Under the pieces are notes generated by a model. The model was not told the origin of the DNA and made no database searches. It worked only from the letters and a program-made list of their open reading frames with translations. A stretch of DNA of 50,949 bases, from the IMG/VR virus record IMGVR_UViG_3300044998_001404, positions 1 through 50,949 of that record; one strand, given 5' to 3'. The translations under genes were made by a program, and so were the position numbers. The DNA comes from a virus. This document shows positions 16,821 to 25,561 of this stretch, in pieces (position 1 is the first letter of the stretch; each line of letters begins with the position of its first letter).

Positions 16821-19800
16821 TCAAGCCGTCCGGGTGCGGGCGGCGTCGAGAAGTTGCAGCAGGCGCGTTTCGTCACGCGCGTCGATGGTGGCGTTGACCT
16901 TGCGGTCGCCGGCCGAAAGCTCCACCCGCACGGTGCGGGTGGAGCCACCTTCGCTTGGCAGCACCGGGCGAGTGATGCGCGATCCGGCGGGTTGCACCAG
17001 CCCGCCGGTGGCGAAGCCCTGCACGCCAGTCAGCGCGCGACCAGCCAGGGCCTGCGCGGGTGCGGACAGGTTGTTGATCGCCTCGAACAAGCCAGCGCCG
17101 TAGCGGGCGACCGCCTCCTTATTCACGACGAACTCGCCGGGTGTGAGCATCGCTGGAACGGTGTCCGACTTCGAAAGGCCGCCGCGCCGGTAGAACTCGC
17201 CCTGGTGCTGCTCCATGTAGTCGATCAGCTCGCGCTCCAGGTCTTTGCCCCACAGCAGCGGCTGGGCCATCGCCTGACGCCATGTCTGCTTGATGCGCTC
17301 CAGCGCCTGGCGCTCGTTGCCGGTCAGCGTCTTGCGGTTGATGAATCCCTCCAGCGCGCGCCGGTCCTCCTGCGCCTGCTTGCCGTAGCTCTCCATCGTC
17401 TTGCGACGCATGTCCAGACTGACCGAGGCACCGTAGTTCCACTCCAGCCAGCCGGTGTACTCGTTCATGCCCTGCAGGCCGAGCTCGATCATCTTCAGCG
17501 CCTCGACCGCTTCGCGGTTTCGCTTGCTGCCGCCAGAACCATCATCGGCTTCGCCACCTGCGATGCGGGCGCCAAAGCCTAAGCCTCGGCGGAGCGACAC
17601 AAAGCCACCGGATGCGAATCGCGCCACGCCATTCGCCAGGCGCGACAGCGTGCCGCTGCCGTACTTCTGCACGGCCGCCTTGCGGATGACGAAGGCACCG
17701 GCGTCCAGGGTGCGCGGGACCGTGTCGTGGTGGCCGGAGCCGGGCACCGTACCGCTGGCCATCCGGGGAAAGGCCGGAGCCACCGCGCCGCCCTCGCCGA
17801 AGCGCCGCACGCCACCGCCCACCAGACCGCCCGTGGCGTTGGTTTCGACTCGCTGCACATAGATCGTGTGCGTGCTCGACGTGTTCATGCCGTTGAGACT
17901 CTGGATCTCGGCACGCACCGCATCGACGTTGCTGGCCACCTGGTGCCGGGACTCGGTCTGGATGCGGTCCAGCGCGCGAATCTGGCTCTCGACATTGGTG
18001 ATGGCGGCTTGCGCCTTCTCGGTCGCCACCTTGAGCTCGAACTGCGAGTTCTGGTCGGCGTAGGTCTTGAGCAGGTCCAGGGCCTCCTTCGCCTTCGACA
18101 CGTCGGCATCGACCGGCAGCGTCTTGCCTTCCTTCAGCAGCTGCTCGTACTGCTGCAGCTTCTTCTCGGCATCCTGCAGATCGGCTTGGATCTTGAGCAG
18201 GTACTCCTTCTCCGCCAGGGCTTTGTCGAGGTCGGCGATGGCCTGGTTGAAGCGCGTGGCATCGGCCTCCAGCGTGACCTTCAGCCCCTGGGCGAGCTTG
18301 GCCGTGATGTCGTCGATCTGGCGCGATGTCTCGTTCAGGGTGCGCTGGATCTCCTCGCGCGCTGACAGCGCCGATTGGGCTGCGGTCTTGTGTGCCTTGG
18401 CCTCGGCGTCGAGCGTCTGGTTGAGGATTTCCTCGGACTGGCGGATGCGATCAATGGCGTCGGCCACGCCTTGCTTGCCCTGGGCGATCTGCGAATCCGC
18501 GTCCTTGGCCTTCTGCGCGAGCTCGGCGCGCAGTTGCTCGGCCTGACGCATCAGCGCCTCGGCTTGCGCGTACTCCTGCTTGCGATAGGCCTCGCGCGCC
18601 TGTGCTTCGAGCTGCGTGACCTGCGACACCGCCTGCTCGGACTGCTTGCGGGCCTCTTCGGCGCGCTTGGCCTCGCTGGTTTGGTTGCTGGCCACTTGAG
18701 CGGCGAGGTCCATCGCTTTCTGCGCCAGTTGCCGGGCCAGATCGAATTCGCCGTTGGCCAGCGCCTCGCGTGCCTTCTCCTGGTATTCGGCGATCTGGCG
18801 CTTCCGGTCCTCGGTGGCCTCGAAGTCGCTCATCCCCTGACGACGGATGTCGCGGATGCGCTCCTCTGTCGTCATCGAAAGCTGACGCTTCTCCTCCTCA
18901 ATGCGCTTGATCTCGGCCAGATGCCGATTGGCCTCGGCGTTGAGCGCGTCGATGTGCTGACGGTACTCTGAGAGCGCCTGCGCCAGGGTCTGCCGCTTGG
19001 TGGCCAGGATCTCGTTCTCGACGCGCTGCACGTTCGCCGCGCGCTCGGCCTCGGTCTGGCCTTGACGGCGCGCGGCTTCGATGCGGGCGCGCGACTCATC
19101 GTCGATCAGCTTCAGCGTCTCGGCCGTGGCCTGGCGGCGCAACGTGCTCTGCTGCGTCAGCGCCTCGGTCAGCAGCTGCGTCGACTTCGTGATCAGGGCC
19201 GCCTCGGACTGCTTGGAGGTTTCCAGCGCCGCCTGTTCCTGCTGGAAGCGCGCCTTGACCGCCTCGATCTGCCGCTGCAGGTTCGCCTCGACGATGGCTG
19301 TCAACCCCTTGTAGGCTTCGGCCATCTTCGCGGTCGCGTCGTTGACCGTCTGGTTGGCCTTGCCCACCGCCTGCTCGACCTCGCCGAGCCGGGACTTGAG
19401 TTTCTCCAGCGCGGTATGGACCGCCTCGATGCCGCGACCGACCGCCTCCTGCGTGCCCTGGCGCACGGCCTCCAGCCGCTTGGCGATTTCCTCGGCCGTC
19501 GTGGCGGCAGTGTTCATCGCGCCCTTTGCAGCTTCCGATCCCTTGGAGGCGTCGGCGTACATCTCGGCGAAGATGCGGTTCATCTCCGCGAGCCGCGCCT
19601 CGTGGCGCTTGGTGGCCTCGGCGATGGTGTCCGAGGTGAAGACGGCGGCGAAGATCTCCCAGCGGTAGCGCAGCTGCTCGATGCCCTTGACCAGCACTTC
19701 GACCATGAAGATGCCGGCCTTGCGGACGATCTCGAACTTCTCCGACAGCCACGTGCCAATCTCCCAGCCGACGAGGAAGGCTCCGAGCACTGCGAACGCC

Positions 19801-20876
19801 GTCTTGAGCAAGCCCACGCTGGCCACGGCCGCCGACACGGAGAAGTTGGCGGTCGCCCATGCCGCAGCCGTGGCATTCGCCGCCGCGACGGCTGCGGCGC
19901 CCGCCGTCTGCCACGCGGTGATCAGCGCCGGTATCAGGCGGTAGATCAGCACCGCGAGCCCGACCTCGGCGATGCGCTTCAACCACTGCATCACCGTGTC
20001 CAGGTTCTGGGCGAGCCAAGTCAGCGTCTCGGCGAGCTTCTTGGTGAAGCCAGTGGACTCGTCGAGGCGGCTGATCCACTGCCCGAAGGCGTTGGACAAG
20101 CGCGTAAAGGCCTGACCGACGGTTTGCGGTAGCTGCGCGTACTCGGCGGCGAGCTTATCCTTCTGCGACAGCAGCGCATTGACCACCACATCGGCGGTGA
20201 GCCGCCCTTCCTCGGCGAGCTTGCGCAGACGACCGATGGGCACGTTCAGGCCATCGGCCAGTGCCTGGGCGAGCCGCGGACTGTTCTCGACGACCGAGTT
20301 GAATTCCTCGCCGCGCAGCACGCCGGAGGCGAGCGCCTGCCCGAACTGCAACAGGGAGGACTGCGCCTCGGTGGCCGATGCACCCGAGAGGCGCAGGGCC
20401 TGCGAGATGCTCTCGGTGATGGTGAGCGCGTCCTTCTGCTCGCCACCCAGCATCCGCACCGCCTGCTGCAGCTTGCCGTACAGCGTGGCGGTTTCCTGGA
20501 CGGCTAAGCCGCTGCGCTGCGCGATGGCGAATAGTTCCTTCTGCGCGACGGTGTACTCGCGCTGGCCGGCGGTTGCCAGCTTCAGGCGCGCCGACATCAT
20601 GTTCCAGGCGTCGGCGATCTGGACGATCTCCTGCACCTTGCCCGCCGCCCAGTTGATGGACAGGAAGGCCAATAGCTGCGTCCTGGCCTTCGCCACCTGA
20701 TCGCCAAAGGCCGACACCCCGGCCTTCACCTCGGCCATGCCGGCGGCGGCCTTGGCACCAGCGGTCTTGGCGGTGGACGACAGTTCGCCCAGGCTGCGCT
20801 CGGCGGACGTGATGGCGCGCTTGAGCCCCTCGTCGGCGCCTTCGAGCGCAACGAGTACGGAGATTCGGTTCGCCAT
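16821..20876 (-). CDS. Tail tape measure protein
   Basis: This 1351-aa protein is the longest gene. Residues about 20-280 carry the tape-measure N-terminal domain (LLAFLSINWAAGKVQEIVQIADAWN, QRSGLAVQETATLYGKLQQAVRMLGG, SGVLRGEEFNSVVENSPRLAQALADGL). Residues about 295-390 hold hydrophobic, probably membrane-spanning helices. Most of the remainder is long coiled coil rich in Ala, Glu, Gln, Lys and Arg. The C-terminal part has GG..RFGEGG and SDTVPAMLTPGEFVVNKEAVARYG, a repeat typical of tape-measure tails. It sets tail length and exits into the host envelope during DNA entry. Confidence 0.92.
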   Translation of the reverse strand: MANRISVLVALEGADEGLKRAITSAERSLGELSSTAKTAGAKAAAGMAEVKAGVSAFGDQVAKARTQLLAFLSINWAAGKVQEIVQIADAWNMMSARLKLATAGQREYTVAQKELFAIAQRSGLAVQETATLYGKLQQAVRMLGGEQKDALTITESISQALRLSGASATEAQSSLLQFGQALASGVLRGEEFNSVVENSPRLAQALADGLNVPIGRLRKLAEEGRLTADVVVNALLSQKDKLAAEYAQLPQTVGQAFTRLSNAFGQWISRLDESTGFTKKLAETLTWLAQNLDTVMQWLKRIAEVGLAVLIYRLIPALITAWQTAGAAAVAAANATAAAWATANFSVSAAVASVGLLKTAFAVLGAFLVGWEIGTWLSEKFEIVRKAGIFMVEVLVKGIEQLRYRWEIFAAVFTSDTIAEATKRHEARLAEMNRIFAEMYADASKGSEAAKGAMNTAATTAEEIAKRLEAVRQGTQEAVGRGIEAVHTALEKLKSRLGEVEQAVGKANQTVNDATAKMAEAYKGLTAIVEANLQRQIEAVKARFQQEQAALETSKQSEAALITKSTQLLTEALTQQSTLRRQATAETLKLIDDESRARIEAARRQGQTEAERAANVQRVENEILATKRQTLAQALSEYRQHIDALNAEANRHLAEIKRIEEEKRQLSMTTEERIRDIRRQGMSDFEATEDRKRQIAEYQEKAREALANGEFDLARQLAQKAMDLAAQVASNQTSEAKRAEEARKQSEQAVSQVTQLEAQAREAYRKQEYAQAEALMRQAEQLRAELAQKAKDADSQIAQGKQGVADAIDRIRQSEEILNQTLDAEAKAHKTAAQSALSAREEIQRTLNETSRQIDDITAKLAQGLKVTLEADATRFNQAIADLDKALAEKEYLLKIQADLQDAEKKLQQYEQLLKEGKTLPVDADVSKAKEALDLLKTYADQNSQFELKVATEKAQAAITNVESQIRALDRIQTESRHQVASNVDAVRAEIQSLNGMNTSSTHTIYVQRVETNATGGLVGGGVRRFGEGGAVAPAFPRMASGTVPGSGHHDTVPRTLDAGAFVIRKAAVQKYGSGTLSRLANGVARFASGGFVSLRRGLGFGARIAGGEADDGSGGSKRNREAVEALKMIELGLQGMNEYTGWLEWNYGASVSLDMRRKTMESYGKQAQEDRRALEGFINRKTLTGNERQALERIKQTWRQAMAQPLLWGKDLERELIDYMEQHQGEFYRRGGLSKSDTVPAMLTPGEFVVNKEAVARYGAGLFEAINNLSAPAQALAGRALTGVQGFATGGLVQPAGSRITRPVLPSEGGSTRTVRVELSAGDRKVNATIDARDETRLLQLLDAARTRTA

Positions 20877-20879
20877 CGG

Positions 20880-21524
20880 TCAATCCAACGTGCGGATCTG
20901 GCGCTCGATGCCCGCCGCCAGACGCGGGATGCGGCCCCCGACCAGACGCTCGACGTCGAGGCGCTTCTTGAGCACGACCTTGGGCACCAGCACGGCGATG
21001 GGCACGTCCGCGCCACGCTTGATGCGCTTGACGCTCTCGGCCTTGCGATAGCGGCGCTTGAATCCCGAAAGCACGCGGTCGTGCTCCTTGATGTTCTCGG
21101 CCATCAGGACGATGTTTCCCTTCGCGTTCTTGATGAAATAGGCATTGCCACCTCGCATCAGCTGGGCGATCTGGGCCTTGAAGCGTTTCCTGCCGACCCG
21201 CCCGTGCAGCGGGATCAGCAGCCGGCCGGCGATCAGGCCGCCGCGCTCGTGCATCCCCGACCACAGAATGCGCGAGCCCACATAGAGTGCGGGCAAGCGC
21301 TTCGGATCGCGGTCCAGCACCTTGGCGGTGAAGCCCTTCAGGAAGGCTCTCTTGACGACCGCCATCTGGCCTGCGACGTGGCCGCGTACGTCCTGCTTGA
21401 GTTCCGTCGCCTCGCCCGCGATGGCCCGCGCGACCGCCTTCTTGACCTTGTCGCGGAACTCGCCACCCCACCGGCGCAATTGCGCTCGCGCGGCGGCGCT
21501 ATCGATGCGGACGGAGATGCGCAT
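20880..21524 (-). CDS. Minor tail protein (DUF6441-like)
   Basis: A 214-aa basic protein (MRISVRIDSAAARAQLRRWGGEFRDKVKK start; LYVGSRILWSGMHERGGLIAG; KGNIVLMAENIK) between the tail chaperones and the tape measure. The ATG at 21524 is chosen because it begins the conserved beta strand, and it overlaps the end of the frameshifted chaperone reading frame (stop 21499) by 26 nt. It is probably a tail completion or minor tail protein. The DUF name is from recollection of similar proteins. Confidence 0.75.
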   Translation of the reverse strand: MRISVRIDSAAARAQLRRWGGEFRDKVKKAVARAIAGEATELKQDVRGHVAGQMAVVKRAFLKGFTAKVLDRDPKRLPALYVGSRILWSGMHERGGLIAGRLLIPLHGRVGRKRFKAQIAQLMRGGNAYFIKNAKGNIVLMAENIKEHDRVLSGFKRRYRKAESVKRIKRGADVPIAVLVPKVVLKKRLDVERLVGGRIPRLAAGIERQIRTLD

Positions 21525-22100
21525 GGTCGGTGAGCCGGTCGAGAGTCTGGTCGAGGTGGCGCGCATCGCCGCGCGTACCAATCGCAATGAGCGACAGGAG
21601 CCGCGCATCGCAGGCCGCGTCGCTTCTTGCCGTGGCGGCAACGAAGCTGCGCACTTGCGCCAGGGTGTAGTCGAGGATGTCGGGTAGTCGGTGACCGTGT
21701 TCGATCAGGTGTTGGATGGTGTCGAACCAGCCGCCTTCGCCTGAACTGCGGTGACCCTCGCGAACAGACCGTCGATCCTGGGGATCACCGTCCGGGTAAA
21801 AAAATCGGCGTTCACCTCGAGGACCTTGGCAGCCAGGAGGATCGCTTCATCGGCTGCCAGCTCGTCGACCCATGCGCGCGGCTTGCCTACCGCGATGGCG
21901 ATGGCCGACAGCAGGTCGTCTCCGCGTTCGCCAAACAGGGCCAACCAGTCGATTTCGCCACCGGTGAGCCGCTGCATCACCGGAGTGATCGCGCGCAGGA
22001 AGGACGGCATCTGCCCGACCTTCAGTGGTTTGATGGCCAGTGGCTCGCCGTCGATGACCAGCTCGACGGACTGCGGGATCAGGGTGTCCAGATCGCTCAT
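21499..22100 (-). CDS. Tail assembly chaperone, long form made by -1 frameshift
   Basis: The 0-frame gene (21705-22100) contains T TTT TTT (21798-21804 on the minus strand) exactly phased as X XXY YYZ: the last base of D99 GAT, then TTT (F100) and TTT (F101). Slipping back one base opens a frame of 99 further codons with no stop until 21499, giving a 200-aa fusion. The extension is protein-like (WFDTIQHLIEHG, then LPDILDYTLAQVRSF). This is the lambda G/GT arrangement: the gene lies between tail tube and tape measure, where the two forms bind the tape measure in a fixed ratio and guide tail assembly. Confidence 0.8.
21705..22100 (-). CDS. Tail assembly chaperone, short form (lambda gpG-like)
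   Basis: The 131-aa unshifted product begins MSDLDTLIPQSVELVIDGEPLAIKPLKVGQ, the usual small beta start of tail chaperones, followed by helices (MPSFLRAITPVMQRL, DDLLSAIAIAVGKP, DEAILLAAKVLEVNADFF). It starts 12 nt after the tail tube gene and ends in an unremarkable tail after the slippery site. It is the major product if frameshifting is a few per cent, as in other phages. Confidence 0.85.
   Translation of the reverse strand: MSDLDTLIPQSVELVIDGEPLAIKPLKVGQMPSFLRAITPVMQRLTGGEIDWLALFGERGDDLLSAIAIAVGKPRAWVDELAADEAILLAAKVLEVNADFFTRTVIPRIDGLFARVTAVQAKAAGSTPSNT
21798..21804 (-). promoter_or_regulatory. Programmed -1 ribosomal frameshift slippery site (T7)
   Basis: Seven T residues on the coding strand read T TTT TTT in the chaperone frame, so both P-site and A-site phenylalanine tRNAs can re-pair after a one-base slip. 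No other frame change is needed to reach the 99-codon open extension. The region just after it is GC-rich and could fold, but no specific pseudoknot or stem was worked out. Confidence 0.75.
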
Positions 22101-22112
22101 GGCTCACTCCGA

Positions 22113-22865
22113 TCAAAGTTGAACGATGCGGCCGAATTGGCCGAGGACCGCGTCAAAGGGCTTGGTGCTGTCGGCCAGGAGCGAGCCCTCCAGCTCGAAC
22201 TTGTTGTACTCGTCCGAGATGAAGGAGATCTCCTTGAGTGGATCGAACGCGACTCGGTAGAGCTCGACCAGCACCTTGGCGTTACCCTGCGCGGTGTTGA
22301 TGCCCTCCAGGCGCAAATAGCGCTCGGGCAGCGCCTGCGTGAAGATTCCGATCTCGGTGGTGATGCCGAACGCGTAACTCGCCTTGAACGGCGGCGTGAA
22401 GCCGGTGACCTCCAGAAATTGGAGGGCACCGAAGTCCACATCGGCGGTGTAGTGGGTGCCGAGCGTCAGCGTGGTCGGCGCAGTGGCCGAGTCCGTTACC
22501 ACCAGCGACGACACCTTGGGGTGGGCAAGGAAGTAGCGGTCGCCCACCATCGGCGCGGCGCCACCCACGGGCTCGTCGGTCACGGTGCCATTGGTGCCGG
22601 TGACGTGATTGCCGTACAGGGCCAGTGCGAGGTTTTCCTTGGTGAACTCCTCGATGGTCAGGTTCACGGTGGCCGACTTCTGCTTGACCATCCGGTGGTC
22701 CAGCGTCCGCTGGCCGGTCTGGCTCTCGTAGTGCTCCAGCACGTCGGTCTTGAGCGAAAGCTTCAGCTCGGCCACGTTGCCGGGCGAGCGCACTTCGATG
22801 GGCAGGCCGGCCGCGTCGCGCTTGCCGAGGAAGACGCGGCCCTGGAAGGAGGCGTAGGTGCTCAT
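22113..22865 (-). CDS. Major tail tube protein (lambda gpV-like)
   Basis: A 250-aa beta-rich protein (FQGRVFLGKRDAAGLP, LKTDVLEHYESQTGQRTLDHRMVKQKSATVNLTIEEF, FGITTEIGIFTQALPERYLRLEG, FDPLKEISFISDEYNKFELEGSLLAD) with the pattern of siphovirus tail tube subunits. It lies directly upstream of the frameshifted chaperones, the invariant position of the tube gene. It forms the hexameric rings of the tail tube. Its ATG overlaps the preceding small gene stop. Confidence 0.85.
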   Translation of the reverse strand: MSTYASFQGRVFLGKRDAAGLPIEVRSPGNVAELKLSLKTDVLEHYESQTGQRTLDHRMVKQKSATVNLTIEEFTKENLALALYGNHVTGTNGTVTDEPVGGAAPMVGDRYFLAHPKVSSLVVTDSATAPTTLTLGTHYTADVDFGALQFLEVTGFTPPFKASYAFGITTEIGIFTQALPERYLRLEGINTAQGNAKVLVELYRVAFDPLKEISFISDEYNKFELEGSLLADSTKPFDAVLGQFGRIVQL

Positions 22866-23068
22866 GGCTTGGGTTCCTTGCGTTGAATAGATTTCGGTTC
22901 TGGGTCAGTCCGTGGGGGCTCGACATCTCTGTCTCGGCGGGCGATACCGTTGGCGAGGAGCCACTCGGCCGTGCTCGGCGGGACATCGATGCGGTCGCCC
23001 GCTTTGAAGTCCTGACCGGCGTGGGTATGCGGGCGCGTCAGCACCAGGCGAATCGGTTGTGCGGTCAT
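22862..23068 (-). CDS. Small phage tail-region protein (DUF7210-like)
   Basis: A 68-aa protein with a short SH3-like core (IRLVLTRPHTHAGQDFKAGDRIDVPPSTAEWLLANGIAR) and a charged, proline-rich tail. Such small genes often sit between the tail terminator and tube genes. It is coupled to the tube gene by a 4-nt overlap. The DUF name is from recollection of similar proteins. Confidence 0.65.
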   Translation of the reverse strand: MTAQPIRLVLTRPHTHAGQDFKAGDRIDVPPSTAEWLLANGIARRDRDVEPPRTDPEPKSIQRKEPKP

Positions 23069-23071
23069 GGG

Positions 23072-23518
23072 TCAGCCCTGGGTCGAAAGGTCACGTGCCA
23101 AGGTCCGGTAGATCACGCGATAGCGCGCCGGGATGATTGCGGCGACCGCGTCGGCATCCTCGATCTCCCACTCGCATTCCTGCTCCTCGATGCTCAAGGC
23201 GAGGCCGCCGAGGTTCACGTCCGCCATCAGCGCGGCATGGGCTGCCGTGAGCAGCCGGTCCGCTTCCGTCTCCGGCACCGCCGGTGGAATGGCCCGGACC
23301 ACGGCAACGATGCGGATCGTCAGATCGCGCGTCACGCGGTCGTTGGCACGTTCGGTGATGGCGTCGACTTCCGGGAACACCACCAGGGCCGGCGATTGCT
23401 CGCGGCTGATGGCCACCGTGGGCGAACGGTGGACTGTGGCTCCGAGCCCCTCGGCCGCGGGCCGGACAGCCGCCACCACCGCGAACAGAATCCGCTCGCG
23501 GATCGAGTTGGCTGCCAT
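23072..23518 (-). CDS. Tail terminator/minor tail protein (gpU/gpZ position)
   Basis: A 148-aa protein (IRERILFAVVAAVRPAAEGLG, ALVVFPEVDAITER, RDLTIRIVAVVRAIP, EEQECEWEIEDADAVAAIIPARYRVIYR) in the position of lambda Z/U, between the head-tail connector and the tail tube gene. The central beta strand pattern fits the tail terminator fold (the DUF1320/gpU-like alpha-beta group), but identification is by position. The ATG at 23518 is chosen as the first in-frame start after the upstream stop. Confidence 0.7.
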   Translation of the reverse strand: MAANSIRERILFAVVAAVRPAAEGLGATVHRSPTVAISREQSPALVVFPEVDAITERANDRVTRDLTIRIVAVVRAIPPAVPETEADRLLTAAHAALMADVNLGGLALSIEEQECEWEIEDADAVAAIIPARYRVIYRTLARDLSTQG

Positions 23519-23522
23519 CGCG

Positions 23523-23825
23523 TCAGACCCTCGTGAGCCTGGCGCGCATCTCCGAGCCGTCGCCCACGGCCCGGGTCTCACGTACCAGGTACGTCACGCC
23601 GTCGATCTCCACCGGCTCGCGCTCTGCAAGCCCGGCGAACGCCGACGCGGGATAGGTCATCGCGTAGTCCGCGCCCACGGCCAGTCCGTCGAGCAGCGTG
23701 TCGTCGGGCGCCGAGAAGCCGACTGGGTGTTGCTGCGATGGCGAGCCATTGGACGGACGCCAAACGCATTCCTTCAGCAAGCCCGCATGGGCGGCTGCGT
23801 CGTAGATCTGCTCCACCAGACTCAT
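23523..23825 (-). CDS. Head-tail connector protein (lambda FII-like position)
   Basis: A 100-aa protein (MSLVEQIYDAAAHAGLL, then DTLLDGLAVGADYAMTYPASAFAGL and EIDGVTYLVRETRAVGDGSEMRARLTRV). The last third matches the small beta-barrel of head-tail joining proteins (EID/VDG..Y.VR........D.SE..A.L..V). It overlaps the major capsid gene by 4 nt and likely links the packaged head to the tail. Confidence 0.75.
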   Translation of the reverse strand: MSLVEQIYDAAAHAGLLKECVWRPSNGSPSQQHPVGFSAPDDTLLDGLAVGADYAMTYPASAFAGLAEREPVEIDGVTYLVRETRAVGDGSEMRARLTRV

Positions 23826-24838
23826 GCGCCACCCATGACGAGCTTGACCAGCAGCGCCGGGCGATGGCACAGCGGCAGTGGATTGGCCTGCGTGTGCAGA
23901 TCGGTGCCCCGGTCGAACTTGCGCGGCTCCTGCTTCGCGTAGAGCGGCAGCGCCACGGTGTTCGCGGTCTCGTTGAAGTCCGCCGGCGCGTAGTAGGTCG
24001 CGAAGGTATCCATCGTGCCCAGCGGGAACGCATGGCCTTCGTCAGGCTCGATGAAGCGGCGCACTGCATTGCCGGGCGCGACGGCGCGGCCGCGATGCTC
24101 CTCGAACGTGATGCCGGCGAAGGTGAAGCCAGTGCGCATGTCGGTGCGTAGCGCCTGCCCGTCCTGCCAGCGGTCGTAGGCAGTCTTCACCTCGTCGTGG
24201 CCGGTCAGGGCGTCGAAGAAGTCCTCGCCCACGAAGGCGTGCAGGCCGCTCATCCGCTCGCCCTGCAGGTTGTCCTCGACGTAGCGGATGACGTCCAGAC
24301 AGGCCTTCTTGACGTCGAAGCCGCTGGCCGGATCGGCGATGTCGAAGGTAAAAGTCTTGGGCGTGATCTCGAACTCGTTGTAGAGGTCGTAGATCACGCT
24401 GCCATCGGCATCGAGGATCTGGCCCTTGAGCGCGCCGAAGCGCAGGTGCTCCAGCGTGATCGCGTGCTTGTTGCGCATGGTCTGCAGGTGCTGCGCCATC
24501 ACGCCGGCCACGGTCTGCAGCTCCGTCTCGGAGCCGAAGGCGCGGATGCCCTGGACCTCCTCGGGCAGGATCACGTCGTCGTGCGGGATGTGGGGAATGG
24601 TGAACGAGCGCACCTTGCGCTTGCCTCGCACGCCCACGGTGCCGGGAGAGCCCGGCGGCATGGTTGGCAGCAGCGTGAGCACGCCGTTCTGCTCCTCGAC
24701 GACGACCGAGCGGAAGCGCTGCGGCTTGTCCACGAAGAGCCCCATCGCGCCGAGGCGGTCGTAGTTGTTGGGCAGCAGGTTGATGGCGGCGGTGAGCGCC
24801 GACATCGAGAAGGCGGGATTCTCGAAGATGTTCTGCAT
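23822..24838 (-). CDS. Major capsid protein E
   Basis: A 338-aa protein that matches the phage capsid protein E family (lambda gpE, 341 aa): NPAFSMSALTAAINLLPNNYDRLGAMGLF near the start, VVVEEQNGVLTLLPTMPPGSPG, TFTFDIADPASGFDVKKACLDVIRYVEDN, MSGLHAFVGEDFFDALTGHDEVK and FEEHRGRAVAP. It forms the HK97-fold shell. It directly follows the decoration protein, as in lambda (D then E). The ATG at 24838 fits the conserved N-terminus. Confidence 0.9.
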   Translation of the reverse strand: MQNIFENPAFSMSALTAAINLLPNNYDRLGAMGLFVDKPQRFRSVVVEEQNGVLTLLPTMPPGSPGTVGVRGKRKVRSFTIPHIPHDDVILPEEVQGIRAFGSETELQTVAGVMAQHLQTMRNKHAITLEHLRFGALKGQILDADGSVIYDLYNEFEITPKTFTFDIADPASGFDVKKACLDVIRYVEDNLQGERMSGLHAFVGEDFFDALTGHDEVKTAYDRWQDGQALRTDMRTGFTFAGITFEEHRGRAVAPGNAVRRFIEPDEGHAFPLGTMDTFATYYAPADFNETANTVALPLYAKQEPRKFDRGTDLHTQANPLPLCHRPALLVKLVMGGA

Positions 24839-24840
24839 GG

Positions 24841-25218
24841 TCAGACTCCCTGGCGAACGAGGATGCCCAGCGCCTTGAGCTGAGCGATGGCGGCCTGCTG
24901 CTCGGCGGTTGTGATGCCGGTCGGCCACTGCAGCGCGTGGTCGAAGACGATGGCGTGACGTGCCACGATCAGGCCGTCGTCACGCTCGGCCAGCGCCGCA
25001 TCACACCGTTGCATGAGGACGCCGGCGGCGACCTGGCTGCCATCGGTAGCCGACGGATCGATCTGTTTGACCTTGCCAGTGGCGGTAACCACGCCGACCA
25101 CCGCGCCGAGCGGCAGGTTCTGGCCGGCGGCCACGGTGACGCGGTCGCGCGAGTACAGGTTCGGGGCTTCGTACTTGAGCAGATCCCCCAGGTTCATCGA
25201 TTCAACAAAGACGGGCAT
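24841..25218 (-). CDS. Head decoration protein (lambda gpD-like)
   Basis: A 125-aa protein with the head decoration pattern (NLYSRDRVTVAAGQNLPLGAVVGVVTATGKVKQIDP, AAGVLMQRCDA, DGLIVARHAIVFDHALQWPTGI) and length close to lambda gpD (110 aa). It stabilises the expanded capsid by trimer binding at the three-fold positions. It sits between the protease/scaffold and capsid genes as expected. Confidence 0.9.
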   Translation of the reverse strand: MPVFVESMNLGDLLKYEAPNLYSRDRVTVAAGQNLPLGAVVGVVTATGKVKQIDPSATDGSQVAAGVLMQRCDAALAERDDGLIVARHAIVFDHALQWPTGITTAEQQAAIAQLKALGILVRQGV

Positions 25219-25219
25219 C

Positions 25220-25561
25220 TCAGATCTCCTTCTTCAGCGACGCGGACTTCGCCGCGAGCTGCTTTGCGGCCTCGAGCAGCGGGTTGTTGGCAGCGGATGC
25301 AGCGGCATCGGGTGCGATGCGAGTGACGATTTCCGGGCCGGCTTCCGCCTGTGCGGCCAGAAGTTGAGCGCGCACCTTGGCCGGGGGGGTCCGGGCCTCA
25401 AGGAAGCCCGCGATCAGGTCGGCGCGGCCTGCGAGCGTGCAGGTCTGCGCGATCTCGATGGCGTCGGCCACCGTCATGGCGGTGGTCGCCGGTTGGGGAG
25501 GACTGCCAGCAGGATCAGCAGCAGGCCGATCAGCAGCAGCGGGGTCGGTTCGATCATTCAT
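25220..25561 (-). CDS. Scaffold protein from internal start (lambda Nu3-like)
   Basis: An ATG (25559-25561) in frame inside the protease gene (residue 300) is preceded by GGAG at 6 nt spacing, and would give a 113-aa protein (MNDRTDPAAADRPAADP start) identical to the protease C-terminus. In lambda the scaffold Nu3 is made exactly this way inside gene C. The region is Ala/Pro-rich then helical (AIEIAQTCTLAGRADLIAGF, LLEAAKQLAAKSASLKKEI), which suits a scaffold. Confidence 0.65.
   Translation of the reverse strand: MNDRTDPAAADRPAADPAGSPPQPATTAMTVADAIEIAQTCTLAGRADLIAGFLEARTPPAKVRAQLLAAQAEAGPEIVTRIAPDAAASAANNPLLEAAKQLAAKSASLKKEI

Noticed and set aside
18000-19500. Repetitive coding region in the tape measure as a DNA repeat element
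   Set aside because: It reflects coiled-coil protein composition (Ala, Glu, Gln), not true DNA repeats.
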